The notes beneath the pieces were generated by a model that saw only the letters and a program-made list of their open reading frames with translations, was not told the DNA's origin and searched no databases. The position numbers were made by a program, and so were the translations under genes. Positions 42,362 to 56,600 of a stretch of 64,000 nt of DNA are shown here, in pieces; the first letter of the stretch is position 1, and the number at the start of each line of letters is the position of its first letter. Source of the stretch: Apostichopus japonicus (lineage: Eukaryota > Echinodermata > Holothuroidea > Aspidochirotida > Stichopodidae); contig NC_092568.1 in assembly GCF_037975245.1 (NCBI RefSeq), positions 35,960,001 through 36,024,000 of the forward strand. Reading direction: 5' to 3'.

Positions 42362-42729
42362 GCTGGGTTGGACAACCTACGGCCCGCGGGCCATATACGG
42401 CCCGCCAGTGTTTTTTATTTTGCGGCCCGTGTGATGTCTCAAGAAAAAAGGAAAAATCAATCTATTTTACATCATCACAAAAAGCGAGCTAGAGAATTTA
42501 TCTGCACTTAGGATGCTGTCAGGTAGGCCTATTATCCCCATTAATTATCAACTGTACTGTATTGACATTATGTTTTTGTGAATACAGATTAAGTACACAC
42601 ACCTATTGCTTGAAAGTCCTCGGATTCAAAGGTTTGAAGTCAACAGCAGGTCGTTGGTTAGGGTGCGGCCCAGTCAATTTTTCACTTCTTATATCTGGCC
42701 CATTCATTCAAAAAGGTTGCCCATCCCTG
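42362..42729. mobile_element. Non-autonomous hAT-like DNA transposon
   Basis: The left end CTGGGTTGGACAACC and the right end, read inverted, CAGGGATGGGCAACC match at 11 of 15 positions. Just inside the left end is GGCCCGCGGGCC followed by CGGCCCGCC, a signature seen at the ends of many animal hAT elements; GCGGCCC and TGGCCC words recur inside. The 8-bp flanks CACCTAGC (42354-42361) and CCCCTAGC (42730-42737) match at 7 of 8, the duplication length typical of hAT. No transposase is encoded in the 368 bp. Family assignment rests on end motifs recalled from hAT elements, not on a database search. Confidence 0.7.
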
Positions 42730-42737
42730 CCCCTAGC

Positions 42738-44745
42738 TCAATCATAGACCCAAACTTGCTAGAGGCGTGGCTTTCTGCCCAACTGGTTTAGAGAGCACCG
42801 TATACTTTGTATTTTTCACTTTCGTCTATAGTTGCCATATAGTTTTCAAACTAGAAAGGACATCAATCACGCCATCCTGTTTTTTATTTCTTCTCGTACT
42901 CAAAATATCTCAAAGTAGTGATAAATGAAACATTTCATTAAATACTCATGAAAATCCATTAACTTGGTCATACTTTTCAATGTGATTAGCTTACAGTGCC
43001 ATGTATGTAAAGTATAGGTTTGGTGGTTTGGTATACATTAAAATCATTACTTCTTAAAACATCGGTGATAATGTTTTTTGACAAAAATCAACAACAGAAT
43101 TAACAAGTTTACCACTATTATCAAAGCAGGTACACAAATGTATATATAAATAAGAAACACATTAAAGAAACATTCGCTCTGCGACTTTCTGAAGCCTTCA
43201 GTTTGATGTGCTAAAGAAATACACAACAATGATATTTCTTAAAATGGAAAGCTAGCTGTATACCACTGTCTGTAGGGGGCGCAATCACCATCCTTGTTTT
43301 ATATTTTTAATGGACGTTATATGATGTTATGTCTTCCCGGGGAGAGGTTCGCCTTTTTCCTCTTGAGAAGTTTTGGTAGACGGTCATATGGTGCTATTCT
43401 TTTGCAACTTGAAAACAATGTTCAAGAATTTCCAACCTGTTTTGGTTGTACCGCACACACATTCCATATATCAATGGTATAAACAGCTGGACTTTTTGTA
43501 ATATTGCATGGGTCTGTCAGTGTGGGAAGGTGTGGGAAGGTGTGGGAAGGTGTGGGAAGGTGTGGGGAGGTGTGGGGAGGTGTGGGGAGGTGTGGGGAGG
43601 TGTGGGGGAGGTGTGGGAGGCCTTTATTTTATTCTTCCCCAGAGTGGTATATATAGCTTGCGCCCCGATTCCAGTTTGTCGACAGTGTAAGTTGATTCGA
43701 TAAGACAAGGATATTCCCCATGGATATTACTCCATTAGGATATACCCCACAAGGATATTACCACATAACTGATTATGGTTTAAAACCTTTTTGTGAAATG
43801 AAATGACAAGTTTTAAAGCATTATTGTTTTTTGGCAACTGAATTAAATGAAATCTCATGAAACGTCCTAAGTAAAACCAATACCCGACAGAACCATGAAT
43901 AGTGGTTAATCTTGATTTGGTACAGAACAAAAGGAGTTTGTCAGACAACCGCAGCTAAAGTGGAAAATTTTCTGTTTTCAAACTTATCTAAATGTCCACA
44001 ATTGGAGGTGAAATCACTAACCCCCCCCCTCACTTCCCCTCCCCCCTCTCCGCCACCAACTCCTCCCAACAGCCTTCTGTATAGCTTCCATTTTATGGTT
44101 TGTTTTAGTATTAGTTCATGTACTCAAAACGTTTTTCAGATTTCTGCTGTGCACAAAATTGCCGAATCTTTTTTTTTTTTTTTTTTTAAATTTCTTCAAG
44201 ATAACATCAGATGGTAAAACCACTACATCATTAATCATGGAACCAACAGAACACATCCATTTCTTTCTCTCTCTCCATCTATTTCTCTCTATTTTTCATC
44301 GAAATCTCATTAAATGTTTGTCGGCAGCAATTGCTTCTGGCTTTTTTAAATGAAAAAACATCACTTGCGTTTTTAAAAACCAAAAAAAAGAAAAACGCGC
44401 ATTAATCAAAATTTGCTTTTCCCTTTATGTTAAGATTTTTTATTAAGATTTTTAATTCTTGTAACAAATTACGTCAAACTGACTTTTGTGATCATACATG
44501 ATTACAAAAGTTTGTTGTTTTTTAACTATTACTAGTGATTGTTGTTGTGATCAATAACAGTTAAACTGACATATATGATTAGTTGGAATATATATGATGG
44601 TACTCCCTTTGGCACTTGTAAAATGCGAAATTAATCAGAAAAACATTTAAGTGTAAACAGATTACTTTTTAATCGCCTTGTGAAATGGGGGAACGTTTTC
44701 AATTTTTCGCTGTTTTCTTGTGCTATTTATAGCTTGAGGAATTAA
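42738..44745. other. Gene-free stretch with low-complexity tracts
   Basis: Apart from the 10-bp minisatellite at 43521-43620 there is a C-rich tract (44019-44060) and a T17 run (about 44169-44187). No gene is recognised; open frames crossing these tracts are low complexity. Confidence 0.55.
43521..43620. repeat. 10-bp G-rich minisatellite (TGTGGGAAGG / TGTGGGGAGG)
   Basis: Ten head-to-tail units: four TGTGGGAAGG, four TGTGGGGAGG, and two slightly altered units ending in GGTGTGGGAGG. The ordered switch of variants shows block-wise amplification. G runs on the plus strand allow G-quadruplex formation. Confidence 0.95.
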
Positions 44746-45530
44746 TGTTGTTATGTTCGATGATATAAACTAATGTAAAACAAAGTTTGTAGAACGTATC
44801 ATATGCAGAATATACTGTTGTTATGTTCACTGATATAAACTAATGTAGAACATATTGGTTAGTTTTGTAGAACATACTGCACAATCACTGCTGTTCCGTT
44901 CACTGACATAAATTAATGTAAAACATATTGGTTAGTTTGTAGAACCAATACTGTAGAATCACTGCTGTTATGTTCACTGACATAAATTAATGTAGAACAT
45001 ATTGGTTAGTTTGTAGAACCTATACTGCAGAACCACTGCTCTTATGTCCACTGATACAAAATGATGAAGAATTTATTGGTTAGTTTGTAGAACATATACT
45101 GCAGAATAATTGCTGTTATGTTCACTGACATAAATTAATGTAGAACATATTGGTTAGTTTGTAAAACCTGCTGTAAAATAACTGTGGTTATGTTCACTGA
45201 TATAAACTAATGTAGAACATATTGGTTAGTTTTTAGAAACTATAGGCCTACTGCAGAATAGTTGCAGTTATGTGCACTGATATTAAACTAATGTAGAATT
45301 TATTGGTTAGTTTTTAGAACATTCTGCAGAATAATTGTTGTTATGTTCACTGATATAAACTAATGTATAACATATTGGTTAGTTTCTAGAACCTACACTG
45401 CAGAATAGTTGCTGTTATGTTCACTGATATAAACTAATGTAGAACATATTGGTTAGTTTGAGGAACCTACTGCAGAATAATCACTGCTATGTTCACTGAT
45501 ATAAATTAATGAAAACATTTTTGTAAGTTT
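44746..45530. repeat. Minisatellite, about 10.5 units of about 73 bp
   Basis: Units start with GTTATGTTCACTGATATAAA, continue CTAATGTAGAACATATTGG, TTAGTTTGTAGAACCTA and end CTGCAGAATAATTGCT. Unit starts read by eye are near 44750, 44819, 44892, 44966, 45040, 45114, 45186, 45266, 45340 and 45413, with a partial unit from 45488. Units differ by substitutions and small indels, so the array is not freshly homogenised. No open frame is conserved through it. Confidence 0.92.
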
Positions 45531-47240
45531 ATTGATCACGTGTTACGACAGGGTGTGTTTACCTCCAGATAGTTGAGGTACTTTGCACACAAAGAAAACA
45601 AAATGTTCAAACAATAACGTTGGAACAGAAAGGGTCTTGAGAAGTGAAATGGTGAGAACAATGCAACAAATGTATGTCTCTATAAGCAGTCTGTGTGTCG
45701 CTCGTCCTCAACTGAATGATTGCAATACTGTGCGAAAAAGGGGAAGGTTGCCCCTCGGTCGGGGAAGAAACGTCCAGTCACAAAATTATTTTAAAATTAA
45801 ATGGAGCCTCATCAACGCCCCATAGCCCCCTACACTAATTGTTTTATCTGCCTTCAGCACGAACCCCCTCAACACCCCCCCCCCACCCCCCGACTCCATT
45901 GATATTATGTACAGGTCACTGCGAGGTCGATGGTACAATAGATGGAGAGTGAAGGAGAAAATAGTGTAAAGTCAATATTCACAAGAATTGATATTAAGTC
46001 CGTGGACAATTTATGGTTATACTCTATTCTCTAGTATGCATAAGGTGTAATGTAACAAAGTAATGGGGTAACTATAGACAGATTTTCAATGAGATACTAT
46101 ACTTTAAAAAGCTCAGGTATATATACAGTTTAATCACCCAAATTCCTTCAGCGAATGATGCCTCTGAAAAGTGTCTTAATGTTAACCTTATAGGTGATAT
46201 TAACCTTATTAACCTTATAGATAATATTATAACCTAAAAATTAATTAAAAATTGACAAATTAATGGATAAACGTTCGGTCATCACTTGGATAACTTGACT
46301 GAAGACTTGAAATATTCAATTAAAGGTTTTGTGCTCTTGATGAATCTGACTTGTCACATGTCACTGATGAAAACTCAATTCGTGACTGCGAGTCTGTGAG
46401 CATCGTATAAATGAACGCATTAACAGAATGCATAGGTAAAGCACTCAGTACAAAGTCCAACAACTGTTTACATAGTTACCGACACATCTCCATCTTATAT
46501 TAAAGTGTAAGCGGTCAAATTAAACAGGTTCCCCTCTTTTATATGGTCTGCATAAAATAAAATAACAAATAACAACGGTGTTTTGAAAGCGAAAAGTGTT
46601 TCCAAAGCACTGGGTAATATCAATGGCAAAGAAAAAATAATCGACCAACGGAGACAGGAAGCCCACTTTTAGAAGAAGAAGAGAGAAAGGGATAGACCAC
46701 TTTTTACAAAGAAGCTATATATGAAACGAATACTTGTATGGCAGGCTGATGACAAGATAGCAGCAACATACGTTGCCAAGATGTAATCTGTATAACAACG
46801 ATTTATATTCTTGATGCTTCGCTTTGTATTTTTCCTTCTGGCAACGTTTCAAATACAATAAGTGAAGATACTTGATATTACAAAATATAATTGTATTAAC
46901 TGAACATTCTGGGGGATGATAAAACAATCTGGTTGAATTAAAATGCTTCCAGCTTCGTCTTTAACTGATTTAGCTGGCTATAGTCTTCTAGATTGAACTG
47001 CTTATGAAAGCATACAGAGAAGTCTACCAGATTCATCTTAGAATATAAACAGTGATAGCATAGGTTTATTTCCGGTACAATTTTCGTTTACATAGATGCC
47101 TATGTTCTTCTATAGACTATATAGTAAATATAGCATATATATGTGTAAGGGCGGGGTTGGGAAAGAATCTTTGTACAGAATGTATAGGATATATATATAC
47201 TAAACAAATAATAGCCTATATATAGCCTATATATATTATA
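45531..47240. other. Gene-free stretch
   Basis: A C-rich run lies at about 45875-45895 and a small duplicated ATTAACCTTAT(A/T) phrase near 46190-46225. No gene or RNA is recognised. TATAGCCTATATATA-type words precede the GATG tract. Confidence 0.55.
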
Positions 47241-47941
47241 GATGGATGGATGGATGGATGGATGGATGGATGGATGGATGGATGGATGGATGGATGGATG
47301 GATGGATGGATGGATGGATGGATGGATGGATGGATGGATGGATGGATGGATGGATGGATGGATGGATGGATGGATGGATGGATGGATGGATGGATGGATG
47401 GATGGATGGATGGATGGATGGATGGATGGATGGATGGATGGATGGATGGATGGATGGATGGATGGATGGATGGATGGATGGATGGATGGATGGATGGATG
47501 GATGGATGGATGGATGGATGGATGGATGGATGGATGGATGGATGGATGGATGGATGGATGGATGGATGGATGGATGGATGGATGGATGGATGGATGGATG
47601 GATGGATGGATGGATGGATGGATGGATGGATGGATGGATGGATGGATGGATGGATGGATGGATGGATGGATGGATGGATGGATGGATGGATGGATGGATG
47701 GATGGATGGATGGATGGATGGATGGATGGATGGATGGATGGATGGATGGATGGATGGATGGATGGATGGATGGATGGATGGATGGATGGATGGATGGATG
47801 GATGGATGGATGGATGGATGGATGGATGGATGGATGGATGGATGGATGGATGGATGGATGGATGGATGGATGGATGGATGGATGGATGGATGGATGGATG
47901 GATGGATGGATGGATGGATGGATGGATGGATGGATGGATGG
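47241..47941. repeat. Perfect (GATG)n tetranucleotide tract, 701 bp
   Basis: About 175 uninterrupted GATG/GGAT units. All six frames are open, giving long Ser-Ile-His-Pro or Met-Asp-Gly-Trp repeat translations that are artefacts. The flanks on both sides are TATATA-rich with AGCCTATATAT words. Confidence 0.99.
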
Positions 47942-48007
47942 AAAGACATAACATATATATATTATATGTATGGCATATATATAGCCCATATATGTTATTG
48001 TGAATGC

Positions 48008-48044
48008 ATATCTCTATCTAGATAGGCTATATGTATATATATGA

Positions 48045-48085
<41 letters not shown>

Positions 48086-48110
48086 GCCTATATATATAAA
48101 CGCCTATTTT
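48008..48110. repeat. TA-rich compound microsatellite
   Basis: TATATA units are interrupted by TAGGCTATATG and AGCCTATATATA words, similar to the left flank of the GATG tract. Confidence 0.85.
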
Positions 48111-48136
48111 CATTTATATATATGGTCAATTCCGTG

Positions 48137-49462
48137 GTGACTCGCGTGACATTTTTACTAAAATTCCTCTCTATTTGATATCATTAAACAAATAAAGAAG
48201 TTACCTGGGAGAAAAGCATTCATGTAGTCAGTGAAGTACGCCTTAATGCTTACAACAGTAGACAAAAAAATGTATACCTCCAATATCGGGGGTGAAATTG
48301 GCGAAAAACAAAACGCGACTCGCGTGACAGTTACTATTAGCAAAAATCAGAATGCACAACACAAATGTTCGATTTCTTATGTCTTATTAAAAATTTTCCA
48401 ATCACTTTTTATAATCATACCGAAGTTGAAAAACACCTCTACCTCAATTGCTATGCAACTTTGAAAAAATGTTGTAACGCATGAAAATAACGATGAAGAT
48501 GTATTGTGACTCGCGTGACAAGAAAACGTGACTCGCGTGACGAGTTCACTTTTCGAATAGTTCTAGACCAAATGCAGTAGTGAATCAAAGGTATAGATCT
48601 TGCCTAGTGAAATAAAACATTCATTGGTCTAAAAAGTGTCCAAAAGGTACTTCCCTTGGGAATGTCCAGATGATATTAATGTCCCCGAGTTACTTTCATG
48701 ACTGCAGACAGTAGGTAATACACTGTACGGGTAGTACAGTTGTTCAGGCAATATATCTTGTCAATTAATATTTATAACAATATTTAGTCTGTTGAAGTCA
48801 CTCATTTGAAAGTTATAGAAGAAAGAGATCTATCAAAATGTGATTCAAATTACCATTCTTATTTGTCATATTTGAATAAACCAAAAGTGTAATATTGAGA
48901 AGGTACATTTGCTCATAGGATTTTGGGAATGATTGAGCAGTTAAAACCTTAAGGTTGTCAAGTCATAGCACATGGCATTGCCAGATACAAATATAGATTA
49001 TGTTTTTGTATATTACTAAAAAATCAATGACATGTGCTAACTTTCCAAATGTAGTGATAAAATAGGCATTATATTGCGAATAAATATTCATGATTTTAAA
49101 TTCTGATATTTCAAATGAAATTTTTATAATTAGTTGCATTATGTGCATGTGCACATATTATTCAAGTTGCCTAATTAAAGGGGAATTCATATGATATCTT
49201 TAATCAGTGATTCATTCATCAAACTATAACATCCCTGTAATTTTCACACAGTAAATAGGTAGAAACACTATCTTGATTTGACGTGACTCGTGTGACGTGA
49301 CTCGCGTGACATTCGTAAAGGGTGATTTTCTGCAAAATTTGAATATCTTCTGAAAAGGAAAATTCAGTAATCCTTTTGGTATCTATGATTATTTGGAGTA
49401 AAAGTATTGAGCAGGCAAGGAGAAAAAAAACAAAAACAGTAAATTTTGTTGACTCGCGTGAC
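48137..49462 (+). other. Cluster of seven GTGACTCGCGTGAC motifs
   Basis: The 14-mer GTGACTCGCGTGAC, itself GTGAC-TCGC-GTGAC, occurs at 48137-48150, 48506-48519, 48528-48541 and 49297-49310. One-base variants occur at 48315-48328 (GCGACT...), 49283-49296 (...CGTGTGAC) and 49449-49462 (TTGACT...). All are in the same orientation. The sequence between them is AT-rich and not repeated, so this is neither a tandem array nor a duplicated segment. A multi-site binding region is one reading; no gene is seen nearby. Confidence 0.85.
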
Positions 49463-50551
<1,089 letters not shown>

Positions 50552-50644
50552 GTCAGTGTGAATTAGATTAGCTGATCATTTCTGAATAAATTCAAGAGGA
50601 GCTTTGCTTTAGAGTCAATATGTTATACCACATCATGTGTATAA
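50552..50644. repeat. Left junction block of the satellite region
   Basis: Sequence from GTCAGTGTGAATTAGATTAGC through TCAAGAGGAGCTTTGCTT to ATCATGTGTATAA is closely matched at 61409-61501, where it likewise leads directly into a palindrome-headed monomer. It is therefore part of the repeat family rather than unique flank. Confidence 0.8.
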
Positions 50645-53600
50645 GATTATGTGGACGGTCCACATAATCCGCTCATACATTTACGATTATATATTCCAAT
50701 TGAGATTACGTGTGTTACAGAAAAAAGGACGTTAATACTTCTATATGAATATATTCAATACATTCAATACAAATGATTTAAACAGATCTTCGAGTTCGGT
50801 AAATACAGGACATAAAACAGACCCATATTTGGCGGGTTGATTCCTTACTGAATCTATCGATATTTGGTGCGGGGTCCTTCCTTTGAACACAGTTATTTTG
50901 AATTAATGTAGTTGATAAATTTTAAGCCCTAATTTTGGTTTATAATCAATAAACAATACAATGAAATGTGTATAAGATTATGTGGACGGTCCACATAATC
51001 CGCTAGTACACTTACGATTATATATTCCAATTGAGATTACGTGTGTTACAGAAAAAAAAAGACGTTAATACTACTATATGAATATATTCAATACATTCAA
51101 TACACATGATTCAAACAGATATACGAGCTCGGTAAATACAGGATATAAAACAGACCCATATTTGACGGGTTGATTCCTTACTGAATCTATCGATATTTGA
51201 TGCGGGGTCCTTCCAAAGAACGGTTATTTTGAATTAATAGAGTTGATAAATTTGTAACCCTAATTTTGGTTTATAATCAATAAACAATACAATGAAATGT
51301 GTATAAGATTATGTGGACGGTCCACATAATCCGCTCGTACACTTACGATTATATATTCCAATTGAGATTACGTGTGTTACAGAAAAAAAAAGACGTTAAT
51401 ACTACTATATGAATATATTCAATACATTCAATACACATGATTCAAACAGATCTACGAGTTCGGTAAATACAGGATATAAAACAGACCCATATTTGACGGG
51501 TTGATTCCTTACTGAATCTATCGATATTTGGTGCAGGGTCCTTCCTTTGAACACAGTTATTTTGAATTAATGTAGTTGATAAATTTTAAGCCCTAATTTT
51601 GGTTTATAATCAATAAACAATACCATGAAATGTGTATAAGATTATGTGGACGGTCCACATAATCCGCTAGTACACTTATGATTATATATTCCAATTGAGA
51701 TTACGTGTGTTACAGTTGAAAAAAAAGACGTTAATACTACTATATGAATATATTCAATACATTCAATACACATGATTCAAACAGATCTACGAGTTCGGTA
51801 AATACAGGATATAAAACAGACCCATATTTGACGGGTTGATTCCTTACTGAATCTATCGATATTTGGTGCGGGGTCCTTCCTTTGAACACAGTTGTTTTGA
51901 ATTAATGTAGTTGATATATTTTAAGCCCTAAGTTTGGTTTATAATCAATAAACAATACAATGAAATGTGTATAAGATTATGTGGACGGTCCACATAATCC
52001 GCTCGTACACTTAAGATTATATATTCCAATTGAGATTACGTGTGTTACAGAAAAAAAAAAGACGTTAATACTACTATATGAATATATTCAATACATTCAT
52101 TCAGTACACATGATTTAATTAGATCTACGAGTTCGGTAAATACAGGATATAAAACAGACCCATATTTGACGGGTTGATTCCTTACTGAATCTGTCGATAT
52201 TTGATGCGGGGTCCTTCCAAAGAACGGTTATTTTGAATTAATAGAGTTGATAAATTTGTAACCCTAATTTTGGTTTATAATCAATAAACAATACAATGAA
52301 ATGTGTATAAGATTATGTGGACGGTCCACATAATCCGCTCGTACACTTACGATTATATATTCCAATTGAGATTACGTGTGTTACAGAAAAAAAAAGACGT
52401 TAATACTACTATATGAATATATTCAATACATTCATTCAGTACACATGATTTAATTAGATCTACGAGTTCGGTAAATACAGGATATAAAACAGACCCATAT
52501 TTGACGGGTTGATTCCTTACTGAATCTGTCGATATTTGATGCGGGGTCCTTCCAAAGAACGGTTATTTTGAATTAATGTAGTTGATAAATTTGTAACCCT
52601 AATTTTGGTTTATAATCAATAAACAATACAATGAAATGTGTATAAGATTATGTGGACGGTCCACATAATCCGCTCGTACACTTACGATTATATATTCCAA
52701 TTGAGATTACGTGTGTTACAGAAAAAAAAAGACGTTAATACTACTATATGAATATATTCAATACATTCAATACACATGATTCAAACAGATCTACGAGTTC
52801 GGTAAATACAGGATATAAAACAGACCCATATTTGACGGGTTGATTCCTTACTGAATCTATCGATATTTGGTGCAGGGTCCTTCCTTTGAACACAGTTATT
52901 TTGAATTAATGTAGTTGATAAATTTTAAGCCCTAATTTTGGTTTATAATCAATAAACAATACAATGAAATGTGTATAAGATTATGTGGACGGTCCACATA
53001 ATCCGCTCGTACACTTACGATTATATATTCCAATTGAGATTACGTGTGTTACAGAAAAAAAAGACGTTAATACTACTATATGAATATATTCAATACATTC
53101 AATACACATGATTCAAACAGATCTACGAGTTCGGTAAATACAGGATATAAAACAGACCCATATTTGACGGGTTGATTCCTTACTGAATCTATCGATATTT
53201 GGTGCTGGGTCCTTCCTTTGAACACAGTTGTTTTGAATTAATGTAGTTGATATATTTTAAGCCCTAAGTTTGGTTTATAATCAATAAACAATACAATGAA
53301 ATGTGTATAAGATTATGTGGACGGTCCACATAATCCGCTCGTACACTTAAGATTATATATTCCAGTTGAGATTACGTGTGTTACAGAAAAAAAAAGACGT
53401 TAATACTACTATATGAATATATTCAATACATTCATTCAGTACACATGATTTAATTAGATCTACGAGTTCGGTAAATACAGGATATAAAACAGACCCATAT
53501 TTGACGGGTTGATTCCTTACTGAATCTATCGATATTTGGTGCGGGGTCCTTCCTTTGAACACAGTTATTTTGAACTAATGTAGTTGATAAATTTTAAGCC

Positions 53601-56600
53601 CTAATTTTGGTTTATAATCAATAAACAATACAATGAAATGTGTATAAGATTATGTGGACGGTCCACATAATCCGCTCGTACACTTACGATTATATATTCC
53701 AATTGAGATTACGTGTGTTACAGAAAAAAAAGACGTTAATACTACTATATGAATATATTCAATACATTCAATACACATGATTCAAACAGATCTACGAGTT
53801 CGGTAAATACAGGATATAAAACAGACCCATATTTGACGGGTTGATTCCTTCCTGAATCTATCGATATTTGGTGCGGGGTCCTTCCTTTGAACACAGTTGT
53901 TTTGAATTAATGTAGTTGATATATTTTAAACCCTAATTTTGGTTTATAATCAATAAACAATACAATGAAATGTGTATAAGATTATGTGGACGGTCCACAT
54001 AATCCGCTAGTACACTTACGATTATATATTCCAATTGAGATTACGTGTGTTACAGGAAAAAAAGACGTTAATACTACTATATGAATATATTCAATACATT
54101 CAATACACATGATTCAAACAGATCTACGAGTTCGGTAAATACTGGATATAAAACAGACCCATATTTGACGGGTTGATTCCTTACTGAATCTATCGATATT
54201 TGATGCGGGGTCCTTCCTTTGAACACAGTTATTTTGAACTAATGTAGTTGATAAATTTTAAGCCCTAATTTTGGTTTATAATCAATAAACAATACAATGA
54301 AATGTGTATAAGATTATGTGGACGGTCCACATAATCCGCTCGTACACTTACGATTATATATTCCAATTGAGATTACGTGTGTTACAGAAAAAAAAGACGT
54401 TAATACTACTATATGAATATATTCAATACATTCAATACACATGATTCAAACAGATCTACGAGTTCGGTAAATACAGGATATAAAACAGACCCATATTTGA
54501 CGGGTTGATTCCTTACTGAATCTATCGATATTTGGTGCGGGGTCCTTCCTTTGAACACAGTTGTTTTGAATTAATGTAGTTGATATATTTTAAGCCCTAA
54601 GTTTGGTTTATAATCAATAAACAATACAATGAAATGTGTATAAGATTATGTGGACGGTCCACATAATCCGCTCGTACACTTAAGATTATATATTCCAGTT
54701 GAGATTACGTGTGTTACAGAAAAAAAAAGACGTTAATACTACTATATGAATATATTCAATACATTCATTCAGTACACATGATTTAATTAGATCTACGAGT
54801 TCGGTAAATACAGGATATAAACCAGACCCATATTTGACGGGGTGATTCCTTACTGAATCTATCGATATTTGGTGCGGGGTCCTTCCTTTGAACACAGTTA
54901 TTTTGAACTAATGTAGTTGATAAATTTTAAGCCCTAATTTTGGTTTATAATCAATAAACAATACAATGAAATGTGTATAAGAGTATGTGGACGGTCCACA
55001 TAATCCGCTCGTACACTTACGATTATATATTCCAATTGAGATTACGTGTGTTACAGAAAAAAAAGACGTTAATACTACTAAATGAATATATTCAATACAT
55101 TCAATACACATGATTCAAACAGATCTACGAGTTCGGTAAATACAGGATATAAAACAGACCCATATTTGACGGGTTGATTCCTTCCTGAATCTATCGATAT
55201 TTGGTGCGGGGTCCTTCCTTTGAACACAGTTGTTTTGAATTAATGTAGTTGATATATTTTAAACCCTAATTTTGGTTTATAATCAATAAACAATACAATG
55301 AAATGTGTATAAGATTATGTGGACGGTCCACATAATCCGCTAGTACACTTACGATTATATATTCCAATTGAGATTACGTGTGTTACAGAAAAAAAAGACG
55401 TTAATACTACTATATGAATATATTCAATACATTCAATACACATGATTCAAACAGATCTACGAGTTCGGTAAATACTGGATATAAAACAGACCCATATTTG
55501 ACGGGTTGATTCCTTACTGAATCTATCGATATTTGATGCGGGGTCCTTCCTTTGAACACAGTTATTTTGAACTAATGTAGTTGATAAATTTTAAGCCCTA
55601 ATTTTGGTTTATAATCAATAAACAATACAATGAAATGTGTATAAGATTATGTGGACGGTCCACATAATCCGCTCGTACACTTACGATTATATATTCCAAT
55701 TGAGATTACGTGTGTTACAGAAAAAAAAGACGTTAATACTACTATATGAATATATTCAATACATTCAATACACATGATTCAAACAGATCTACGAGTTCGG
55801 TAAATACAGGATATAAAACAGACCCATATTTGACGGGTTGATTCCTTACTGAATCTATCGATATTTGGTGCGGGGTCCTTCCTTTGAACACAGTTGTTTT
55901 GAATTAATGTAGTTGATATATTTTAAGCCCTAAGTTTGGTTTATAATCAATAAACAATACAATGAAATGTGTATAAGATTATGTGGACGGTCCACATAAT
56001 CCGCTCGTACACTTAAGATTATATATTCCAGTTGAGATTACGTGTGTTACAGAAATAAAAAGACGTTAATACTACTATATGAATATATTCAATACATTCA
56101 TTCAGTACACATGATTTAATTAGATCTACGAGTTCGGTAAATACAGGATATAAAACAGACCCATATTTGACGGGTTGATTCCTTACTGAATCTATCGATA
56201 TTTGGTGCGGGGTCCTTCCTTTGAACACAGTTATTTTGAACTAATGTAGTTGATAAATTTTAAGCCCTAATTTTGGTTTATAATCAATAAACAATACAAT
56301 GAAATGTGTATAAGAGTATGTGGACGGTCCACATAATCCGCTAGTACACTTACGATTATATATTCCAATTGAGATTACGTGTGTTACAGAAAAAAAAAGA
56401 CGTTAATACTACTATATGAATATATTCAATACATTCAATACACATGATTCAAACAGATCTACGAGTTCGGTAAATACAGGATATAAACCAGACCCATATT
56501 TGACGGGGTGATTCCTTACTGAATCTATCGATATTTGGTGCGGGGTCCTTCCTTTGAACACAGTTGTTTTGAATTAATGTAGTTGATAAATTTTAAGCCC

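Noticed and set aside
47100-48025. Very long open frames of Ser-Ile-His-Pro or Met-Asp-Gly-Trp repeats on both strands
   Set aside because: They are translations of a perfect GATG tract, open in every frame, with no non-repeat domain.
51975-53310. Hammerhead ribozyme inside the 332-bp satellite, as in some animal satellites of similar length
   Set aside because: I found no CTGANGA core with a stem and GAAA on either strand of the monomer.
53353-53562. 69-codon minus-strand frame recurring at 54686 and 56019
   Set aside because: It recurs only because the higher-order repeat is copied. Other monomers break it, and it has no motif or start context.
54908-55111. 67-codon minus-strand frame in the satellite
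   Set aside because: It arises from a few substitutions in one monomer and is absent from its neighbours.
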